Shown: positions 1 to 5,977, counted from the stretch's first letter. The stretch: 8,799 nucleotides of DNA from Paracoccaceae bacterium (GCA_023263735.1 JALQUQ010000097.1:1-8799); one strand, 5' to 3'. Made by a program: numbers and translations. The notes: generated by a model not told the origin, from the letters alone.

Positions 1-211
1 ATTGTGGCGCGGTTGCGGATCGATTGTCCCTAATTTGGACACAATCATTTGTCATGAATCTATTGATGAATTCTTAATCTCGTGGCATTTTGTAACGAGT
101 GAAACGTCGGCAATACGGTTGCTTTGTTTATTACCTGTGCCCGTTTTTTTGTGTTCCCCAAAAGGAGTGTGTTTGTCGCGCCAGTCGTCGCATTTTGAAG
201 CGGAGGCATGA
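1..211 (+). promoter_or_regulatory. AT-rich upstream region of the TIM-barrel protein gene
   Basis: This stretch is visibly richer in A and T than the rest of the window and probably holds the promoter and leader of the gene starting at 212. It contains a small inverted repeat, TGTCC (25-29) and GGACA (37-41) with a 7-base spacer, and a direct repeat ATGAAT at 54-59 and 66-71. TATTAC at 129-134 could be a -10 element but has no good -35 partner. AAAGGAG at 161-167 looks like a ribosome binding site, yet the only short frame it could serve ends at a TGA at 209-211. I see no protein here that I would defend. Confidence 0.4.
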
Positions 212-1951
212 ATGCCCATCAATGTGAACACAGGAAGCGATGCTTTCGTCGGCCCGGCTGCTGGTATTGACAGTAACCTCTTTGGCTACCGCTTTACCGG
301 ATTCCGCAGTCTGGAGCGGTTTGACGCGCAAACCGCGGGCGATCCTGCCGGTTTGATCAGTTGGCCCGGCGGATTTCTGGTTGAAGATCGCGATGATCTT
401 TACGGCCTTGAATATGTCGACAACGGTTTGGCCAACCCCGACAGCGGGTTTCCGTCGATTGCGGATGTCATGGAATATGCCGTGCGCAACAACCATGGCC
501 TTGCGGTCACCTTGCCGACCATGCACTGGCACGATGACATCCCGGGATATCGGGTTCAGGTGCACGATTTCATGCACAACCTGTTCTCGGGGGTCTACGG
601 GCCTTTGCCGAACAACCTGATCATCGAGGTGGGCAGCGAATTTTATGGCCATGCCGCGCATTTGGGCCATACCGTCGATGAAATGGCCCCCTTTTACGGC
701 GAAATGGCCAACGCGCTGATCGAAGAGGTGCGCGAGGCGGAATACGATCCGGCGGTGAACCTGCTGGGGGCAGATATCAAGATCGCCGTGCAGGCCGGTC
801 GGCATGATGCGGATGAGGATGCGATCATCGCGGCGATGACCAAAGAGTCGCTGGCCGAAATCGATATGATCATTGATGCCCGCATGCCGATCAACTTTGG
901 TGGCGTTGATCGGGACATGCCCGATTACGATGTTCTGACTCAGGAATGGACAGATGCGATCACCGCCGCAGGGGGGGACGCGCCGCATATTTTCCTGACC
1001 TCGTTCAACACGGCCTCTCCGACACGGGCCGAGGCGATGAACGCCTATGTCGCGACCAATGCCCAGAACGGCATCGTGATCGACCCGAACAGCATCGACA
1101 CGACCAATCGCACCGACGCCGAGTTTGAACAGTTCTGGCAAGACCGGATCGAGCGTTTCGATCTGGGTTTTGATCAGCCCAAGATGCTGATGGAATTGTT
1201 CGCGGAATATCACGAAGCGGGCATGATCGCGGGCACGGCCTTTGGGGCCGACCAGTTGCACCCGGGCCGGTTGTCCTTTGCCGATGTCGATCGCCAGCCG
1301 GTTTCGTTCATCGGGATGGATTTTCTGAACTTCCTTTACGAATCCGTCGATGACACGCGGATGCTGGATATTTCGGTGACGAATACGGCATCGACGCCCA
1401 ATCCGGTTTACGCCTTTGAAGGCGACACCCACACGACGATCTTTGTCATGGGGGGGCGGACGCCCGGAGAGGTGGAGTTGAACATCGAGGGGTTGGCGCA
1501 AGATTACACCCGCGCCTATGTCGATACGCTGACGCCCGAGGTGCCCGCCGACTGGATGGAACGGTTCGCCGTGCCGGACAATCCGAATGTCGATGAAACG
1601 CCCGAGTCCGAGACCTTTGCCGAAGGGGTTTCGGGCACGCAAGACCCCGCATTCCGCAATGGCAATATGGTGGTGAATGTCGAAGAGCCGGGGCAGGTGA
1701 TCCGGATCGTTCTGGCGCATTCCGCCGAAGGCGAGGCAGCGGTCGAGGATTGGGTGGTCGATCCCGAAGTGTCGGTCGATCTGGCCGCTGTCTTTCCCGA
1801 CGATCCCGATCCAGACCCCGATCCCGATCCCGATCCAGACCCTGAAACCCCGCCCGAAGAGGAAGTGGTCACGACTTCGGGTGGCGACGGCGGGATCGGG
1901 ATGATCTTTTTTCTGCTCTTGCCGCTGTTGGCTTTGGCGGGAATGGGCTGA
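212..1951 (+). CDS. Glycoside-hydrolase-like TIM-barrel protein with DP-repeat linker and hydrophobic C-terminal tail
   Basis: The 579-residue protein starts at ATG 212, five bases after GGAGG (202-206); an in-frame TGA directly upstream excludes a longer form. Residues about 25-380 look like an (alpha/beta)8 barrel of the GH-A kind: a WPGG motif at 51-54, where related hydrolases have RFPGG, and EVGSEFYG at 139-146, where Glu143 could be the acid/base. Residues about 384-525 look beta-rich, like the sandwich domain following such barrels. Seven Asp-Pro repeats (531-544), an acidic stretch, SGGDGG (556-561) and a hydrophobic tail of about 18 residues follow. No N-terminal signal peptide and no RTX calcium-binding nonapeptides are visible. 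The tail suggests surface anchoring or sorting, but it lacks the terminal arginines of GlyGly-CTERM substrates. Substrate is unknown; the hydrolase assignment is inference from short motifs. The gene appears to stand alone, with a terminator just after it. Confidence 0.6.
   Translation: MPINVNTGSDAFVGPAAGIDSNLFGYRFTGFRSLERFDAQTAGDPAGLISWPGGFLVEDRDDLYGLEYVDNGLANPDSGFPSIADVMEYAVRNNHGLAVTLPTMHWHDDIPGYRVQVHDFMHNLFSGVYGPLPNNLIIEVGSEFYGHAAHLGHTVDEMAPFYGEMANALIEEVREAEYDPAVNLLGADIKIAVQAGRHDADEDAIIAAMTKESLAEIDMIIDARMPINFGGVDRDMPDYDVLTQEWTDAITAAGGDAPHIFLTSFNTASPTRAEAMNAYVATNAQNGIVIDPNSIDTTNRTDAEFEQFWQDRIERFDLGFDQPKMLMELFAEYHEAGMIAGTAFGADQLHPGRLSFADVDRQPVSFIGMDFLNFLYESVDDTRMLDISVTNTASTPNPVYAFEGDTHTTIFVMGGRTPGEVELNIEGLAQDYTRAYVDTLTPEVPADWMERFAVPDNPNVDETPESETFAEGVSGTQDPAFRNGNMVVNVEEPGQVIRIVLAHSAEGEAAVEDWVVDPEVSVDLAAVFPDDPDPDPDPDPDPDPETPPEEEVVTTSGGDGGIGMIFFLLLPLLALAGMG
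1802..1843 (+). repeat. Hexanucleotide repeat encoding seven Asp-Pro units
   Basis: Seven tandem six-base units of the form GAYCCM (GATCCC, GATCCA, GACCCC and similar) encode (Asp-Pro)7 at residues 531-544 of the upstream protein. Because each unit is six bases, gain or loss of units would change linker length without changing frame. Such stiff acidic linkers commonly separate a folded domain from a surface anchor; that role is inferred. Confidence 0.85.
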
Positions 1952-1958
1952 GCAAAAG

Positions 1959-1988
1959 GAAAGGGGCCGGTTTTCACCGGCCCCTTTT
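1959..1988. terminator. Bidirectional intrinsic terminator
   Basis: A 12-base-pair stem with AAAGGGGCCGGT at 1960-1971 and its complement at 1976-1987 encloses the loop TTTC. On the plus strand the stem ends in a T run, and on the minus strand the hairpin is followed by TTTTCCTTTT. It sits 7 bases after the stop of the plus-strand gene and 2 bases beyond the stop of the minus-strand transaminase, so it can end both convergent transcripts. Confidence 0.85.
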
Positions 1989-1990
1989 CG

Positions 1991-3316
1991 TCAGTCCAGA
2001 TGGGTCAGCACATCGCGCAGGGTTTCGATCAGCGTGTCGATATGCGATTTTTCGATGATCAGCGGCGGTGACATGGCGATGATGTCGCCCGTGGTGCGGA
2101 TCAGGATGCCCTTGTCATAGGCCTTGAGGAACGCCGAGAAGGCGCGCTTGGTCGGCTCGCCCGCGATGGGTTCCAGTTCGATGGCGCCGATCAGGCCCAT
2201 GTTGCGGATGTCGATCACATGGCGGGTGCCTTTCAGGCTGTGCAGCGCCTCTTCCCAATAGGGGGCCAGCGCGGCGGCCCGTTCAAACAGACCCTCTTCC
2301 TTATAGGTTTCCAGCGTCGCGATCCCGGCGGCCGAGGCAATCGGGTTGCCGGAATAGGTATAGCCGTGGAACAATTCGATCATATGTTCCGGGCCATTCA
2401 TGAAGGCGTCATGCACCTCTGCGGTGGTCAGGACCGCGCCCATGGGAATGACGCCATTGGTCAAGCCCTTGGCGGTGGTCATCATATCGGGCAGCACGTC
2501 GAAATGCTGGGCGGCAAAGGGCGAACCCAGACGGCCGAACCCGGTGATGACCTCGTCGAAAATCAACAGGATGCCGTGCTTTTTGGTGATGGCCCGCAGT
2601 TTTTCCAGATAACCCTTGGGCGGCAGCAGAACCCCGGTCGATCCGGCCATCGGTTCCACGATCACCGCGGCGATGGTTTCCGCGCCATGCAGCGCCACGA
2701 TGCGTTCCAGATCATCGGCCAGATTTGCGCCATGTTCAGGCTGGCCCTTGGAAAAGGCGTTCTGGCCGGGCAGGTGGGTGTGGGGCAGGTGGTCAACACC
2801 AGTCAGCAGCCCCCCAAACATTTTGCGGTTGTTGACGATGCCGCCCACCGAGATGCCGCCAAAGTTCACCCCGTGATAGCCACGCTCGCGTCCGATCAGA
2901 CGGGTGCGCGCCCCTTCGCCGCGCGCGCGGTGATAGGCGATGGCCAGTTTCAGCGCGGTTTCCACCGATTCCGACCCCGAGTTGGTGTAAAACACATGCT
3001 CGATCCCCTTGGGGGCGATGTCGATGATCCGGTTGGCGAATTCAAAGGCGATCGGGTGGCCCATCTGGAAGGCGGGCGCATAATCCAGCTCGGCCGCCTG
3101 CTTTTGGATCGCTTCGGTGATCTTGGGGCGGCAGTGACCCGCGTTGCAGCACCACAGACCCGCGGTTCCGTCCAGAACCTGGCGCCCGTCGGACGTGGTG
3201 TAATGCATGTCTTTGGCACCCACGAACATACGCGGGTTTTTCTTGAACTGACGGTTCGATGTGAACGGCATCCAGAATGCGTTCAGATCATTTGGCGTGT
3301 TGCGGTCCAGTGCCAT
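1991..3316 (-). CDS. bauA: Omega-amino acid (beta-alanine):pyruvate transaminase, class III, BauA-like
   Basis: This is a 441-residue PLP-dependent aminotransferase, full length for the family. It would move the amino group of beta-alanine (or a similar omega-amino acid) to pyruvate, giving malonate semialdehyde and alanine in the cytoplasm. Visible family features are the phosphate-binding SGSES (113-117), the segment RERGYHGVNFGG (143-154), Asp254 in LIFDEVITGFGRLG, the catalytic Schiff-base Lys283 in TTAKGLTNG, GYTYSGNP (318-325), and Arg407 in ILIRTTGD, which probably binds the substrate carboxylate. The N-terminal part (WMPFTSNRQFKKNPR and GTAGLWCCNAGH) follows the beta-alanine:pyruvate transaminase pattern rather than the GABA or ornithine branch. 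GGAG lies six bases before the ATG. It is divergent from a RutR-like regulator and a RutR-type operator overlaps its probable start site, which fits use of beta-alanine or beta-aminoisobutyrate from pyrimidine breakdown. Exact substrate preference among related omega-transaminases cannot be read from the sequence. Confidence 0.85.
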   Translation of the reverse strand: MALDRNTPNDLNAFWMPFTSNRQFKKNPRMFVGAKDMHYTTSDGRQVLDGTAGLWCCNAGHCRPKITEAIQKQAAELDYAPAFQMGHPIAFEFANRIIDIAPKGIEHVFYTNSGSESVETALKLAIAYHRARGEGARTRLIGRERGYHGVNFGGISVGGIVNNRKMFGGLLTGVDHLPHTHLPGQNAFSKGQPEHGANLADDLERIVALHGAETIAAVIVEPMAGSTGVLLPPKGYLEKLRAITKKHGILLIFDEVITGFGRLGSPFAAQHFDVLPDMMTTAKGLTNGVIPMGAVLTTAEVHDAFMNGPEHMIELFHGYTYSGNPIASAAGIATLETYKEEGLFERAAALAPYWEEALHSLKGTRHVIDIRNMGLIGAIELEPIAGEPTKRAFSAFLKAYDKGILIRTTGDIIAMSPPLIIEKSHIDTLIETLRDVLTHLD

Positions 3317-3331
3317 GAAGCTCTCCGTCTT

Positions 3332-3346
3332 GGCAGGGGGCCTGCC
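3332..3346 (-). repeat. Short inverted repeat in the transaminase leader
   Basis: GGCAGG and CCTGCC flank GGG, giving a six-base-pair GC-rich hairpin in the presumed 5' untranslated leader of the transaminase, about six bases upstream of its GGAG ribosome binding site. It could influence translation or protect the mRNA end, or be chance; there is no T run, so it is not a terminator. Confidence 0.4.
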
Positions 3347-3355
3347 GATGATGTT

Positions 3356-3371
3356 TTGACCAAGTGGTCAG
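3356..3371. promoter_or_regulatory. RutR-type operator
   Basis: TTGACCA-AG-TGGTCAG contains a perfect 6+2+6 palindrome (TGACCA/TGGTCA at 3357-3370). It matches the published Escherichia coli RutR consensus TTGACCANNTGGTCAA at all but the last base. It lies between the transaminase and a RutR-like gene, over the expected start of transcription of the transaminase, where bound regulator would block RNA polymerase. The same bases TTGACC could serve as a -35 element of a plus-strand promoter for the regulator itself (with TAACAC at 3379-3384, 17-base spacing), which would give autoregulation. Confidence 0.85.
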
Positions 3372-3374
3372 ATG

Positions 3375-3402
3375 TTGCTAACACTGCCGACACGACAGTC
3401 AA
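3375..3402 (-). promoter_or_regulatory. Probable sigma70-type promoter of the transaminase
   Basis: Reading the minus strand, TTGACT (complement of 3397-3402) is followed after 16 bases by TAGCAA (complement of 3375-3380). The -35 matches 5 of 6 consensus bases and the -10 is weak, 3 of 6. The predicted start near 3368 falls inside the RutR-type operator, which supports the assignment. Confidence 0.5.
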
Positions 3403-3428
3403 GTTCCCTGTTGTGCCGAGGGAAAGCG

Positions 3429-3446
3429 GGCCACGGATCCGTGGCC
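3429..3446. repeat. Perfect 18-base palindrome between transaminase and regulator
   Basis: GGCCACGGATCCGTGGCC is identical to its own reverse complement over all 18 bases. GGAAA (3421-3425) and TTTCC (3452-3456) extend the dyad outward after short mismatched stretches. It does not resemble the RutR operator. It lies upstream of the regulator gene and upstream of the transaminase promoter, so it may be a second protein-binding dyad or a hairpin in the leader of the regulator mRNA. No T run follows, which argues against a terminator. Confidence 0.6.
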
Positions 3447-3534
3447 GTAGGTTTCCTAGGCTGACCAGCTCCATTCTTGTATCGCGCAGACGATTGCGCC
3501 ACTTTTCAAAAAGAAACGACGTAGCCAAAGTCCC

Positions 3535-4140
3535 ATGTCCAGACCAAAGACCCGCATTCAGCAAAAGAATTCCCAAGCCATTCTGGAAGCGGCCCTTGAT
3601 GTCTTTTCGGCCCAAGGGTTTCGGGGGGCGACGCTTGACCAGATTGCCGAAGTGGCGGGCCTGTCCAAGCCGAACCTGCTGTATTACTTCCCGTCCAAAG
3701 AGGCGATCCACGAAACCTTGCTGAAACGGCTGCTGGATACATGGCTTGATCCGCTGCGCGAGATGAAGGCCGACGGCGATCCGATTGCCGAAATCATGAC
3801 CTATATGCGCAAGAAGCTGGAGCTTTCGCAACATTATCCCCGCGAAAGCCGCCTGTTTGCCAATGAAATCCTGCAAGGCGCGCCCCGGATCAGATTCGCG
3901 ATCGAGGGGGAGTTAAAGGATTTGGTGGCCGAAAAATCAAAGATTCTGGTGGCGTGGATGGAGGCCGGTCGGATCGCGCGGATGGACCCGGTGCATTTGA
4001 TCTTTTCGATCTGGGCGCTGACGCAGCATTACGCCGATTTCGACATGCAGGTGCGCGCCGTTCTGGGCGAGGGGCATGATCCTTTTGCCGAAGCGGGCGG
4101 ATTTCTGGACATGCTTTATCAAAAGCTGTTGGCCCCGTGA
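3535..4140 (+). CDS. rutR: RutR-like TetR-family regulator of pyrimidine/beta-alanine catabolism
   Basis: The 201-residue protein has the usual TetR length. Its N-terminal DNA-binding domain carries the helix-turn-helix at about residues 33-57, with recognition part SKPNLLYYFPSKEA nearly identical to that of E. coli RutR (SKTNLLYYFPSKEA). The C-terminal ligand domain keeps RutR family segments, including LDTWLDPL, YPRESRLFANE, LQGAP, KDLVAEKS, and HLIFSIWALTQHYADF near residue 150. RutR binds uracil or thymine and then releases DNA. A RutR-type operator lies about 165 bases upstream, between this gene and the divergent transaminase. The start is the only reasonable ATG, but no good ribosome binding site precedes it (GTAGCCAAAGTCCC), so translation may be weak, as is common for repressors. 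Family assignment rests on remembered sequence similarity plus the operator match; ligand is inferred. Confidence 0.85.
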   Translation: MSRPKTRIQQKNSQAILEAALDVFSAQGFRGATLDQIAEVAGLSKPNLLYYFPSKEAIHETLLKRLLDTWLDPLREMKADGDPIAEIMTYMRKKLELSQHYPRESRLFANEILQGAPRIRFAIEGELKDLVAEKSKILVAWMEAGRIARMDPVHLIFSIWALTQHYADFDMQVRAVLGEGHDPFAEAGGFLDMLYQKLLAP

Positions 4141-4150
4141 TTGGGGCGGG

Positions 4151-4167
4151 TTTGTAAAATTTACAAA
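4151..4167. promoter_or_regulatory. Perfect TTTGTAAA-A-TTTACAAA palindrome, probable operator of the XRE regulator
   Basis: Two complementary eight-base arms flank a single central A. A third partial copy, TGTAAA, follows at 4172-4177. The motif resembles the TTTGCAAA-like sites bound by the RamB/PccR group of XRE regulators, and the downstream gene belongs to that broad group, so autoregulation is likely. The AT-rich bases also form the only promoter-like sequence before that gene (TTGTAA at 4152-4157 and AAAAAT at 4175-4180, 17-base spacing), so a bound protein would cover the promoter. Confidence 0.6.
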
Positions 4168-4208
4168 CTGATGTAAAAATTCAGGGCATTTGCCAGCTTT
4201 GGATCGTC

Positions 4209-5519
4209 ATGGACAAATCTGCCCCGCCCGCCGGTGCCCTTCTGCCCGGAACCCAAATCCGCGAGCGGCGCCTGTCGCTGGGGCTGCGTCAGGCCGAAGT
4301 GGCGGCGGGCGCGGGGATTTCGGCCTCGTATCTGAACCTGATCGAACACAATCGGCGCAAGGCGCAGGGCGATCTTTTGGGTCGGTTGGCGCAGGTGTTG
4401 GGGGTCGATGTCGCCACCCTGTCCGAAGGGGCGGGCGGGCAGTTGCTGGACGATTTGCGCACCGCCGCCGCATCGGTGCCGACCATGCCCGCGGAATTGG
4501 ACCGGATCGAAGATTTCGCCGGGCGGTTCCCGGGCTGGGCGGCTGTGCTGACCGCAACTTTGGCGCGGGCCGGACAGCTCGAGCGGGTGGTCGCGGCCCT
4601 GAACGACCGGATCACCCATGACCCGCATCTGTCGGCATCGTTGCACGAGATGCTGTCGGCCGTGTCTTCGGTGCGATCAACCGCGGCCATTCTGGCCGAA
4701 ACCGAAGATATCGATCCGGTCTGGCGCGGACGCTTTCACCGCAATCTGCACGAAGACAGCGAAAGGCTGGCCGTCGGGGCCGAAGCTTTGGTGGCCTATC
4801 TTGACGGGTCCGAGTCGCGGGAAACCGAACAGGCCGCCGCTCCGCAGGAAGAGTTGGAAAACTGGCTGGCCGCGCGCGACTGGCACTTGGCCGAATTGGA
4901 AGACCGCGCGGGGGCCTTGCACCTTCAGACCGAAGTGGCGGGGCTGGCCAGCGCGGCGGCGCGGTCGTTGGGTGCGGCCTTTCTGACACAGGCGATGGCC
5001 GAGGCCGAGGCGCTGCCCTTGGCCACTTTGGCCGCGGCCATGGCGGAAACCGGAAGCGATCCGGCCTTGGTGGCACAGAAATGCCGGGTGCCGGTGTTGG
5101 TGGTCATGCGACGCATGGCGCTGCAACCGGGCGCGCGTGTTGGGCTGGTGTGCTGCGATGCCTCGGGCACCTTGTTGTTTCGAAAGCCGGTCGAGGGGTT
5201 TGTGCTGCCCCGCTTTGGCGCGGCCTGTCCGTTGTGGCCGTTGTTCACCGCCCTTGGCCGCCCGATGACCCCGGTTTCCGCCACGCTTGAGGCGTCGGGC
5301 CGGGTGCCGCGGTTGTTTCGCGCGATGGCCTATTGCGAAAGTCGTTTGCCCTTGGGCTTTGGCGGGCCCGAACTGCGCGAGGCGGGCATGTTGCTTTTTC
5401 CGCTGGATCAGGCGCCCGACCACGATCAGGTGCGGGCCGTCGGCAGTTCGTGCCGGATTTGCTCGCGCAGGAATTGTCCGGCCCGCCGCGAACCTTCGAT
5501 CGTTTTGCAGACCGGCTAA
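4209..5519 (+). CDS. XRE-family regulator with DHp-like middle and ScfR/RamB-type Cys-rich C-terminal domain
   Basis: The 436-residue protein begins with an XRE helix-turn-helix (about residues 13-71; GLRQAEVAAGAGISASYLNLIE). The C-terminal part (about 310-431) matches the DUF2083-type domain of short-chain-acyl regulators: PRFGAACPLW and a Cys cluster C415-x2-C418-x4-C423 followed by PARREPSI. The IrrE/ImmA-like metallopeptidase region usual between these domains has no HExxH motif. Instead, residues about 141-199 (LHEMLSAVSSVRSTAAIL, then RFHRNLHEDSERL) resemble the dimerisation and phosphoacceptor helices of a histidine kinase, with His146-Glu147 in the His-Glu position; no ATPase domain follows. 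RamB, ScfR and PccR control acetate or propionate metabolism and probably sense acyl-CoA-type ligands; here the ligand is unknown. The ribosome binding site is weak (GGA at 4201-4203). A perfect palindrome lies just upstream. The next gene begins 92 bases later with its own promoter. Confidence 0.75.
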   Translation: MDKSAPPAGALLPGTQIRERRLSLGLRQAEVAAGAGISASYLNLIEHNRRKAQGDLLGRLAQVLGVDVATLSEGAGGQLLDDLRTAAASVPTMPAELDRIEDFAGRFPGWAAVLTATLARAGQLERVVAALNDRITHDPHLSASLHEMLSAVSSVRSTAAILAETEDIDPVWRGRFHRNLHEDSERLAVGAEALVAYLDGSESRETEQAAAPQEELENWLAARDWHLAELEDRAGALHLQTEVAGLASAAARSLGAAFLTQAMAEAEALPLATLAAAMAETGSDPALVAQKCRVPVLVVMRRMALQPGARVGLVCCDASGTLLFRKPVEGFVLPRFGAACPLWPLFTALGRPMTPVSATLEASGRVPRLFRAMAYCESRLPLGFGGPELREAGMLLFPLDQAPDHDQVRAVGSSCRICSRRNCPARREPSIVLQTG

Positions 5520-5549
5520 GGTTGGGTGTCGGGCGCGCGTTTCTCCCCT

Positions 5550-5578
5550 TTGACAGATGCCCCGTTTGTCTGGATAGT
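5550..5578 (+). promoter_or_regulatory. Sigma70-like promoter of the response regulator/kinase operon
   Basis: TTGACA at 5550-5555 is a perfect -35 consensus. Seventeen bases later GATAGT (5573-5578) matches 4 of 6 -10 bases. It lies in the 92-base gap after the XRE regulator and would start transcription about 25 bases before the response regulator gene, indicating that the kinase cassette can be expressed independently of the XRE gene. Confidence 0.65.
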
Positions 5579-5611
5579 CGCAATTCCGGAGGGGAGCCGG
5601 GGGGAGACGGA

Positions 5612-5977
5612 ATGGCGCGCGTCCTGCTGATCGAGGATGAGATGAACATCAGCGAAGCAATTCGCTTTATCCTGTCGCGCGATGGCTATGAGGTCGTCGC
5701 GGTGCATGACGGGGCCATGGCGGTTTCGGCGGTTCAGGATGCAAGCCCCGATCTGGTGATCCTTGATCTGATGCTTCCCAACATGAGCGGGCTTGAAATC
5801 CTGACCTCGTTGCGGGCCAATCCGCAGACAGCGGACTTGCCGGTGATGATGCTGACCGCCAAGGGGCAGGGACGTGACCGCGAAGCGGCCGAGCGTGCCG
5901 GGGCCAACCACTTCATGACCAAGCCGTTTTCCAATGACGACATGCGGGCCGCGGTGCGCGCGCTGACGGCGCGCTAG
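5612..5977 (+). CDS. Receiver-only (single-domain) response regulator
   Basis: The 121-residue protein consists of one REC domain and nothing else. The acidic pocket Glu8-Asp9 (LLIEDE), the phosphoacceptor Asp52 (VILDLMLP), the switch Thr82 (MMLTAKG), the aromatic Phe101 and the conserved Lys104 (FMTKPF) are all present, so it should be phosphorylatable. The start at 5612 has a strong ribosome binding site (GGGGAG at 5601-5606). The same frame stays open further upstream into the XRE gene, but that part is overlap without family character. The next gene's ATG follows its stop codon with no gap, and a sensor kinase lies two genes on, so kinase and receiver are probable partners. With no DNA-binding or enzymatic output domain it must act through another protein, for example as a phosphate shuttle or by binding a regulator. 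Confidence 0.9.
   Translation: MARVLLIEDEMNISEAIRFILSRDGYEVVAVHDGAMAVSAVQDASPDLVILDLMLPNMSGLEILTSLRANPQTADLPVMMLTAKGQGRDREAAERAGANHFMTKPFSNDDMRAAVRALTAR

Noticed and set aside
2..211. 69-codon open frame before the barrel protein
   Set aside because: It has no ribosome binding site within the window, low-complexity AT-rich codons and no recognisable motif; at most its last 12 codons could be a leader peptide.
131..1720. Long open frame (529 codons) on the minus strand opposite the barrel-protein gene
   Set aside because: The translation is rich in Arg, His, Gly and Gln with no family motif, as expected for the antisense of a GC-rich gene. The plus-strand frame has a proper ribosome binding site, domain structure and terminator.
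2219..3724. Long open frame (501 codons) on the plus strand across the transaminase, spacer and regulator start
   Set aside because: It runs through the unmistakable transaminase on the other strand, crosses the operator region and overlaps the regulator out of frame; its composition is that of a shadow frame.
4209..5519. XRE regulator as a standard ScfR/RamB with an IrrE-type metallopeptidase domain
   Set aside because: The N-terminal and C-terminal domains fit, but no HExxH motif is present in the middle, so a peptidase-type domain is not supported.
5542..5607. TCTCCCC/GGGGAGA inverted repeat that could sequester the response regulator's ribosome binding site
   Set aside because: The first arm lies upstream of the predicted -35 element, so it would not be in the mRNA started at the likely promoter.
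5333..5611. N-terminal extension of the response regulator into the XRE gene
   Set aside because: The frame is open, but the receiver fold begins exactly at 5612, where there is a strong ribosome binding site. A -35/-10 pair also lies inside the proposed extension.
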